This document shows, one piece after another, positions 26,701 to 36,918 of a stretch of 64,000 nucleotides of DNA. The notes beneath the pieces are model-generated. The model searched no databases and was not told the DNA's origin. It worked only from the letters and a program-made list of their open reading frames with translations. The stretch is from Paraspadella gotoi (Eukaryota; Chaetognatha). Position numbers and translations under genes: made by a program. Location of the stretch: positions 11,737,609 to 11,801,608 of the forward strand of contig CM119266.1 of NCBI GenBank assembly GCA_051294375.1. Direction: 5' to 3'. Numbering within the stretch: the first letter of the stretch is position 1; every line of letters begins with the position of its first letter.

Positions 26701-29700
26701 ATAAACGTCAGGGATTCTTATAACTAATGAAATGATCAAATATCAATCAAATTGAATCAGTTCAGAGAAACAGGACTCTTAATCCCGGGGTCGTGGGTTC
26801 AAGCCCCACATTGGGCGCCACCCTGAAATAAGTATCTCTCTCAAGTAAAAACCAAGTAATCAAGTTAAGGCGTATATTGAGAAAAAAGATGATCGAAAAA
26901 TAATAATAAACAGAGGAACAGAAATATACGTCTGAACGGGAGAGAGAGAGAATAGAAAAAGTGAAATGTAGAATGGAAAAATCTCGTGGCTGCGCGGAAC
27001 CCCCGATCGAAAAAGGGGGAGTAAGCGAAACGGGAGGAAGAAGAAGATCTGCGCGACTCCTCCTCCTCTTCACGCAAATCTTTTCATTTCACTCCGATTT
27101 GAAAATCCGTGTAGGTATATAAAATTCCAGACTCACCCAAATTCGGGGTGGAACTGAAAAAAAGGCTCCCTGTTCCTAATTGAGCATCGTAAGGTCAACT
27201 TGGTATTTTCAATGAAGTCGGCTGCCTCGCGATGGCGCTTGGTCGCTACTGTCGTTGTCAGTACCTTTGAGTGAATTAATAGAAAATTCTAATCGGGAAA
27301 GGCAATGAAATCGATTTGGCCGTAATAAATATTTAAACGACTTCGGAACAAAGTCAAATTGAGCGCATCACACCTTGTAAGCCTCCTCTGCAAGAATGGG
27401 GTGGCAGAAAAAGAGGTATTCACAGGCGGAAGTGTCGAAATAACCGTTCCGGTTGCAACGACAAACCGGATTGGGACACTTGTAGCCTAGAATGATTGAT
27501 TTATGTAATTTAAACGTTACATTAATATAAAAATGTGAACGTTCATGCAAATAAATAAAAAATAAATTATGAGTGACTAATTTAAAAGTAAATTCCAAAA
27601 AAAATAGAAATATTCCAGAACAAGTTTTGAATCCTAATAAATACGATTTCATGCATATTGTGTCTTTTTAATAGAATCAGTCATTTGATTCACCTTCAAC
27701 AGTGGCGCGGGCGCAGCTAAAGAGTCTCAGTTCAAACAGCTTCCTGATGCATTGTTTGTAGGCCTCCTTGTCTTTGTTGGGAAAGACCTCTTGAAGGAGA
27801 GGCTTTTGGAAAGCTGCGACTCCCAACACCGCCGCTGATTTGATGATCAATTGCTCCGTCTCGTCTATGTTGTCGAGGATGGAGACGGCCATCTCGCGGA
27901 TTGCTGTCGGGACCACAAAATGTACAAGGTCCACTTCCTGATTGGAATAGATTTAGGATACTGAAAGAGAGTGGTGGCGTAGAAAGATGGTAGCTTGTCC
28001 GAATTTAATCAGAGACCACGTTTTATTTTGCTTGACTCTCTCGATCTTGATTTTAACAACTTCATTATTTGACTGTTTCTGTTACCCTTGTTCTCAACCC
28101 CTTTTAAAAACCTCACCTTTTCGACGATGCACATGTAAAGCTTTGTTGGATCCATAGAGTGATCATCGGGTCTTCGTTGGAGAAAACTTACATCCTCTTC
28201 ATTGTAGTTCTCAATTTCTAGGGACTGGACGTCGGTGGAGATCATCCCCAGAGACACCTCAAGCAGCTTGCGGCGCATCTCTCGCATGATCCTCTGCTCT
28301 TCATGCTGCCCGCCCGTCGGGTATAAGCGAATCAATGATCTCTTTCGCTTGTGGAGATCGAATTCTACAGTGTGGGTAAGGAAAGCATTGATATTGAAAG
28401 CTTAGGGGGTTGCTTTTTTATCTCTTTACTATGAAAAAAAAGTAAGAAAATGGAAGTTTACAAAATGCTTAAATGTAAGGTCCTATTTAAAAGCAAAAAT
28501 GTCAAAAATACGTTTATATTGAAGAGCCACATTGTTTCGTTTAATCGCGATTGCAATCGTCCCTCACCATCATCTCTCAACTTTTTCAAAGATGGGAACT
28601 GCTGCATCAAGATTCCAATGCATCTTTCAGTCGAGATTCCTGGAAAACTTTCCATCATTTTCTTCGCCTTCTCCACTTCACTCGGATTCAGGGGGATTTC
28701 GACGACCTATATTGATAAATGATGTTATCGAAAAATGTTAAAAAAGAAATAAAACAAAGAAATATTTTAATCAGCATCATTTTTTTGGGTTATTATTAAT
28801 ATTGACTAAGAATCATTCCGTAGACATCTCACTTTGATCTTCATGGAACTGCGCATCTCTTCGATGAGCATGTGGAGCAACAAAGGATTCCCGTCGGTCA
28901 CGCTGCGGATCACGCGTGTTAACGCAATGGGGATCGTCATGGTGCATAGAATTTGATTAGCTGGTAGAGAAAGCAATGGGAAAGCGGGATGAAGAAATAT
29001 TGGATGGGTGAATTCAGTGAATCAAGCCGTTTTTGCATATAATCTTTCCATTAATTGCATCGCATGTCGTTTAGTTTCTGTATTTTCTCACCCAGGAAGA
29101 CGACGTCGTTTCGTGAGAGTTTATTGAGAACGTAACGAGAAACCCAAGGATCCTGTGAATGAAGTAATGCATTGTGCATAAATCATCGTAAAACTCCAAC
29201 ATAAAAAGTTTCACCACCTTCGGCCATTTCTACCTGTTGCAATGAAAGGCAACCGCCGAATGATGCCATGTCTTTCCTCAATGTCCGGAAGGCCAAGACG
29301 CAAAAAGTGGTTGGTCCTCGCCCGAGCGCCACCACGCATCGCCACGATGCCGAGTCCAGGTACTGGGCGTCGTCGATGATGAAGATGTGAGGACGGTCGC
29401 GCCCGATGCGGCTGCCGATACACTGAAGACACGCTTCGACGTAACGGGGGTTTATCTTGGGTTTGAATGAAGAGAGAAAGGTAAGTGAGCCAAACAGCAC
29501 AGTAAAATCCGCGGGAGGAGCGGTAACTAATCCCTCGAGCGTTGTGGCAATATTCGGCTGACTGAATGAAAAAAAATATTTAATAATAATAATAATATTT
29601 ATCTAATAATATTAGGTATTTAATTTATTGATATAATTTATTAATATTTAAGATCTAATAGGATTTCCTCTGTTTCACATATTAAAATGTATTAAGGAGT

Positions 29701-32700
29701 GACAAGCAGGTCTCATTTTCTTTAAATAATTGTTTTGTTTCAGCGTTACTTTTTTCAATATTTCCGTGTCAGATTCCTGGTGGTGAGTGGGCTTAAAATA
29801 TGGCCCAAGCTCTTCCTCCGATATCTTGGGAGGGAGGAAAGAAATTAAGACCATTGAGATTTAGGTAAACATTCATGCTAAAAGAATCCCAAGCTTTACC
29901 TCAAGACCAAAGATGACGCAAACCAAGGGCATGTGCTTGACCAAAGGAGCGGAGTGCTTCGCAAAAGCAGTGAGCTTGCCGTGAATAACCTTTGGCAGCT
30001 CACGGTCATTGATGCGTAGAGCCATTCGTAAAACCACTGAATTAATGAGTACTGAATGCTGAAATATGTTTAATTGTTCATAATACCCAAATCTTATTAA
30101 AACTATTTTTCAAAGTCCTTTTCACTGGTGTTTAAAAGTTATTTTATACTGACATCTTATCCCCGCGAAAGCGGTTTCCACGTGACTGACTTTGCATTGA
30201 ACCATTGTACGACCGATAAGGTTGTTACTTGCTTTTATTCTAAAAATCACAAGAAAACAAATATCATTGTAAGTTAATTGAAATTATCATAAATATAATT
30301 CTAAGCCTAATTGTCTAATAACTTTTAAACTCATTTTTGAATCCTTGAAATTGAATTTGAAAAAAAATTATGTAGCAGAGTAATTTGTGGTTCATTTCAA
30401 ATATGATTGAACTCTTCAATCTCATTTACATATTGTAGCAGTTTAGATGATTTCTCATATCTTTTGATAGGGTATCTATAAAAATCTTATTTTAGTATTT
30501 TTGCAATGCTTTTAATAGGGTCTAATAATAATTTAATTTTCCAATTATTATTTAGATATTTCCTTGTAATTTTGTAGCTTTACAATAAGAAGTGTTTTAC
30601 TTATTTTGAGAGACTGTCTGATGTTTGAAAGAATATTGGGCGAAATGCTCTTCGATGCCCCCTTGCCGTCTGACGGAGCAGCGAATCTCTCTCGCTCTCT
30701 CTCTTTCTGGCTAGATGACTCAGAGTCAGGATCGGGATCGACAAAAACGATGATAATTTTAACGATGTATTATTAATTGTTTAGGGTTTCTGTTAGGGAT
30801 AAGGTTAGTTTAGGGGATAGAGATTAGGGTTAGGGATGAGGGTTAGGGATTAAGGTTAGGTATTAGGGATGTTTTTCCCTATGCTACTTTTATAACAAAA
30901 AAATTCTGGCTTGCTGGGTGACTCGTCGGTCAGGATTGAGATCGACAGAAACGACGACGATAATTTGAACGATGTAGGAAGCAGTTGCGATGGTGAGAGC
31001 GACGACGAAAGGAGTGACGCATGAAGCTACGATGGAAGCAGCAAAAGAGACAAGTTTCGTTCGTGTGTTTGAGTCCGCTGCTTCAGGAGCCGCAGCAAGG
31101 GGGCATCGATGGAAATTTAGGATTTTGTTCAGACTTTGTTCAGACACAATTTTTTTTCTTCATTATTTATCACATTTGACGCCAAGATAATTCCTTCTTC
31201 CTCGTTCGCTAAAATGGAAAACAACGACATAAAGAAAAACGGGCCGACCAACATTACGAAAACTCTGAAAAAAAATCCTTGCTTACAATGCTTCAAAAGA
31301 TTCGGCACCCCGAAAGACCTGCGACGGCATCAGGTCATCCACACTGGCCAGAGGCCTTACCCGATACAAGCATTACAAAGCCGATTTTACACAAAACGGC
31401 AATATGCTACGCCATGTGAAGGCCAAGCACCCAAAGGAGTATTCAGAGATTCGAAAAAACAAATCTGCAATCAGCAATAAAGAAAACCTCACAAAAAAGA
31501 CTTACCGTCAGCTTCAGCCCACGTCCTGTCAAGTTTGCCATATATTTATGGACGATCCACAAAAACCCAAGGAACATGCATGCGGCATGCGGCATGCATT
31601 GCATGCCCTACAACCGTCTATTACCAATTAAAATAGATTCAGCAACACTAATTTATTTATAAGGAAGCCATTTTTCCTTGTGACGAATGCCACTTGAACT
31701 TTAACAGTCAATGTTACATAATACAGCACGACTGCGCCAAGCGACAATCACAGATGGCTCAAGAGAAGTTGATTTATCAGCCTCCCGCTCCAAAGTCAAT
31801 GAAACTTTGCCCAAAGATGATGGCCGGATCGACTTTCACTTCACCTGCGACAGCGTTTGCGCAGACTGAATCGTCCAGCACTTACACTCTAAACAAGACC
31901 TCCGAAGACGCAAACCTCTTATCTATCTATCTATATATCTATCTATCTAATCTATCTTAATCAAGAACACGAGATGAAACCGCCGGCGGATCTTAACGAT
32001 TTCGGCAAAACCGTGATGGAGGACCCGAGTATTTTGTGTGGCGAACCAGCGAGCTTTGAAAATCCAGTTCCTTCGCAGAACTTCTACGCTCCAATGTCGA
32101 CGTCTGTTGCCGCTTCCTTCCAGCAACACCAGGTTCCGTCTTCAAATCAGTTTACTTTCAATCATCATACTATCACGGTGTCAATGCACTTCGCCGGACA
32201 AGATTTCGCCACGGCACCTTGTCACTCGTCGTGGCAAACCGTGGCGACGCCCTCCCCCGTCTTTAGCGACCTATCAAGCATGACCCCTTCGCCAGGTTCA
32301 GAGGCGCTGAAATCTTCGGACGCCATTTATCAGTCGGTTGACTTTGCCATCGCCAGCTTCCCTACGTTGAACCAGGACCCGTGGATCGTTATCAAACTCG
32401 GGGAAAATGTACAAACGCAAAATTGAAATTACGAGAATTCTGTTGTTTTTCTTCCTCTAAATATCGTTATAATTCGTTATATTTATATTTGATTAAATTC
32501 TATACAGTTTTTATTGTACATATATATTTTTTTGTTTAAAAAAAATATATATATTTAGGGTGGTGTATCTCGTGTAAAATTTTGATAATAAGTTATTCAA
32601 TAAAGCAATTAATAATAATATGACCCTCATTGTTTCACTCTTCCAGTTAAGCTTATTAGTCATTAATTCATAACCATTATTAAGTATAAAAGCAGAGAAT

Positions 32701-35700
32701 TACAGAGTCATCGGCATTCATTCATTCCTAGGACTCACTTGAGTGCATCACACAACGCCGTCTTTCCCATCCCACCTTCCCCCTCGATCAGAATGGCGTG
32801 CGGCGTTTCTCTGTTATAAAGAAATTTCCACCAAAGTTATTTATGGGCGCAAAACAAACTGGCTGCAGTGGAACAGGATCCTCAGGGCTTGCTTTGAATC
32901 AAAAGCAGGATAGTGGGATGATAAAAATGTCTGATTTAGCCTACTGTATAACCGAATGACTAAAGTGGAGTCAAGCGATACAATTCAAATTTTTTCGCCT
33001 CACCGGTACAGTCTGTTTTGCTCCCAGTAGACCCTGTGTCTCATTCGAGCCTCACGAGCGACTCGGTGCTTCTTCTCATCCTCCAACGACATAATGAGTT
33101 GTTCGATGACAAAGTCGAAGGTTAACAGGATGTCGTCGCGGGCGTACAGCTTCAACGACTCAGTCTCAACTTCCTCAACCTCCATATCCGCAAAGGGGTT
33201 TCGCGCACCCCTAAAAAAAAAATATATACAATGGAGGTTAAGCGTTGTCATTGTTTTAATCTTTTTTTTATTCTTTTGAATATTTTGAAACCCTCCTAGT
33301 AGGTGATTTTTCGTCATCTTCCTTATTAACAAAAACGACATCGTTAATGGCAACAACAACAATAGAAACTGATAGTCTCTGATAGTCTATTCCTAGTATG
33401 CAAAGGGGACAAAAGTTGAAAAACTTCATGTAAATATGGCTAGAAAATTATTTGCTCGCCTGTAATGATAAACGGCTCCAACGTTATCCAATCCCTTCAA
33501 AACTTTTTTCTCTGCCAATTTAAAGTCTCCCACTGGGAGCTAGAAGAGAGAAAAAAAGAAACGTAATACCTAATTCTGATATTTGAATTATATTTATACA
33601 CGGATTTCCAATGGGAGTGAAATGAAAAGAGTTGTTATAACTCTTAACTGACTGAATGTGATTAATATTTGTTCTTTTTATTAGTTAGAAAATTTATTAA
33701 TGTTTATATTTTTATATAGCAAATTGATAATACTTTGCATCATAATAACTGGTGCACTTGCCTTCCAGCAGTTTTTTTTATTACATTTATCCCTTCTTAT
33801 CTGATAGTTCTATTTTAAACTCATTTAAAAAAAATTAAGCCAAATATTTAAAATTTTGTATATTTATTAGTTAGTTTTGGGAACATGAAAATTTTTTTTT
33901 ATCATGAAGTAACAGTAATTATTGTTATGAGTTAGTGACAGAACCGTTCAATATAAGCAGTCCCTGAGCTTTGGCTCAGGCTGTAACACTATGTTACAAG
34001 CGGGTTAAGTGTCCCGTCCCTCTTAACTGCTTGGTGACCACCGGGCTAAAACCCCGGACCTTTGGGTTGGGAGGCGAATGACTTGCATCCGGTACCAATG
34101 GCTACTGATAAACGGTTGGTAGATTTTAGTCTACTATAATTAATATATTTCAAGAATTATTGAAGGAACAGGCGCTTGCCAGATCATTGTTCTTTTTTAA
34201 TTTTTTTTTATTATCAAATTTTTATTTTTTATAAGTTTTAACGAGAAAAACTATAAATTAAAAATAGCTATTATTGTAGTTATGAAAAAGCTTTTGATAT
34301 TCTGATTGCTCAGGCACATACTCCAAAATCTGTAAGATAAACCAAAATATTTAAATATCTTATTTTTTTTTATAAAAATATATCTTATAATAGGAAGGTC
34401 CTTTTCAAATTCAAAAAATTTCATTTTTTGAAATTCGACCATGACATTGATGAGCACATAACTAAAAAAGTATACAAGCTGGACTACTGGGAATTAAAAA
34501 TTTAAAAGTTTTAGCGATTTTTTTTTACCAAAGTGCAAAATCTTAAGTTGCTTTAACAAATTATTTAGCCACAGTATTTGATATTTTCATTTCACTCCCA
34601 TTTGAAATCCGTGTAAATAACATAAGTTCATAACTCACCTGAGAATTTCGGTAGATGTCAGTATCACAAGTAACTTCGCCGGGGTAATTCTGCATGAAGC
34701 GGCAGGCCATGTTTACGCAGCGTCCAAGGACAGAATACTCGTGGCGCTCTTGATGGCCGATTACGCCGCAGAATGCTTGACCAGAGGCGACGCCAATGGC
34801 GCTATCCTCTATCAATGGCTCATCACGAATATCCTGTGAGCGGTAAGGGAAGCTTTGAATTTGGGCTGAGTAACAGTCGAACAAAGACAAAGAATCTTAG
34901 TTTTAGGAAACTTCTCAATCATCAAATAATCAAATCATCTAATAATAAAACTCCACTTTGATTTCATATAGAAATCCCTGTCTACTTACTTAAATGATAT
35001 CATCAAAGATATTAAAATGACATTAACTTTCAATTTTTTAGAATTGTAAGTCATTATTTAAACTTACTCACCATTATCGCCTCGTAGGAACAAGTGAGGA
35101 TGTTCCTGGCTTCATGCTCCTGCTTCATCCCTGGAAATCCGAGAATTATCAAAAACTCGAGGCCTTTGTCGAAAGTAATGATCTTGTGGATGTTGGCCTT
35201 AAAAGAGTCGAAGGCGTTGAAGAGGATGACAAAGGTCAGTTGAAGGATGTGGAGGAGATTCTCGGGAGATTCCGCGGCGAAGCTGCTCTCCACATGAACA
35301 AAGGCTGTAAATAGGGGCATGAAGAGTCGGAGACTGCAGTGTAGAAAGATCCCCTATGAACTCTTACTTGCGCGCGAATTTTTTATTATGAATTTGGTAC
35401 AACCAACCTAAAAGTTTTCCATTCATTGAATAAATTAGCTACCCTGCCTCTGACATTGAACAGGCTATGTATCTGTTCTCTTTCCCACGCTATTTAGTGA
35501 TGAGAAACTTACCAGCGGATATGACCCTCATTTCGGATAAAAAATCGAGAGATTGATTGTTGTCCAACTTTTTCAGGACGGGCGGTGGAACAAATGCCCT
35601 TTTAGAGATGGTCATTATGGGGTGGATTGTAATTAGAATATTGAGAATAACTTTGAATTATATGTGATTTTATTACTTTTTCTCTCATCTGAATATTACC

Positions 35701-36848
35701 TGAATGATCTTAAGAGGCGGGAGTCTTGGGATTCGTCTTGAAAGTTCCTTACTTTCATAGTCATCGGGTGATTTAGGGAATAGACGATTTTTCGTCCGTA
35801 AGCTCGGCCTTCTTCTGTGAGACCTTTTATCCGGACATAGCCACCCTTGAAGCAAATAGAGTCAATTACTCTCGACACCTTCGCAAGGCTTCATCAAATA
35901 AAATCAAATTTTACGTCCAGGTAGTCACAAAGGTAAAAGTTTTGGGAGACGTTGGACCAAGTGGCAGGAGTCAACACAGTCCAACTTTGCGAACAGAGTG
36001 CCTCGGCTGAATTGGCCTCCTCAATCGCTTGGCCAAAGCAACAAAAATATTTGCATCGCGAGTTTCCTGCATCAGTGGATATGTGGAAACGTAGAGATGA
36101 TAAATACGCGTAAATAAGCTACATCGTTGATGTAGCTTATTTACTATGTACCACCATTAAAGGCTAATTTCTCACACTAATTTCTGTGCGTAACACGTAA
36201 ATATCCCAAATATCCCAAGTGTACTGACCCAGATATCCAATGTAATATTGTCCCCAAGCGATGCCCGTCTTGAATCGCAGCATTGTGCGCACAGACGTTT
36301 CGTGATTCCCGTGCACCATCTGCAGATTGAGGATGGCGATTATGACGGGATCGAGGTTTTCCTTGTTTATCGCCATATCGCTCGTATCTGTGGAACGAGA
36401 TAAAACTCATATTAATAAAAAAAACTATGACGGCAAAAGGAAATGACAAAGAAAACATAAGGCATTCTAAAAGAAAATATATTTGAGAGCGCCCTCACCC
36501 GGGAATTCCCAAACGGCAAGAACGGCATCACCCGCGAAGTTGAGGATGTCGCCGGAGAGAGCCATGATCGTCTGGCAAATGACCGTCAAGTAGGACCCGA
36601 TGTCTTTGTGGAGTGTCTCCGCGGCCACTGTAGGTTTTAAATGTGAAAAAAAAATTCATTATTATAGTTATTAATATGTTCTTGTAGGAGTTTTTTACCT
36701 TTTGGATCGACTTTTCCAGACAGGGTTTGACTCAAAGCAGTGAAACCGGAAATGTCACAAAAGACAACGATGCCGTTAAATTCTTTGTAAGCTTCCGGTT
36801 TCAATTGATACTGTCGAGAACGATGAAAAAAATGAAAAGAAAGTGAGA

Positions 36849-36918
<70 letters not shown>

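Larger units (their letters stand above)
17220..27937 (-). other. ADCY10-like exons 25-42: helical repeat region and C-terminal extension
   Basis: Exons 27937-27694, 27486-27374, 27264-27137, 26187-25974, 25562-25473, 23642-23337, 23214-23008, 22938-22768, 22086-22012, 21013-20696, 19855-19673, 19610-19485, 19312-19128, 18822-18773, 18644-18519, 18403-18223, 18008-17837 and 17435-17220. FFCHPILAEEAYK in exon 26 matches human FCNPMMQKTAYE. Exons 38-42 (KRKKDKERN, a Ser/Asp/Glu-rich stretch, VDHIPHPIF, a Trp-rich end) have no human counterpart I know. Exon 38 uses a GC donor. Confidence 0.8.
28117..33539 (-). other. ADCY10-like exons 14-24: linker and P-loop ATPase region
   Basis: Exons 33539-33460, 33210-33004, 32810-32739, 30239-30154, 30036-29900, 29824-29750, 29557-29234, 29152-29092, 28960-28833, 28706-28568 and 28364-28117. 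Walker A lies in exon 16, Walker B with the following YLDSASWR in exon 20 (human IDEAQFVDSTSWR). Exon 14 ends in AG|GC, a GC-AG intron. The 2.5-kb intron 16 holds the zinc-finger retrocopy and TTAGGG-like array. Confidence 0.85.

Noticed and set aside
26740-26820. Full-length tRNA-Lys gene
   Set aside because: The sequence before the anticodon arm looked like a worn 5' half, but it matches the second MITE copy, so it belongs to the MITE.
26762-27073. 103-aa minus-strand open frame ending NVGLEPTTPGLRV
   Set aside because: That end is the translation of the tRNA-Lys 3' half, a common false gene.
30781-30869. True chromosome end
   Set aside because: The array is short, degenerate and flanked on both sides by exons of the same gene.
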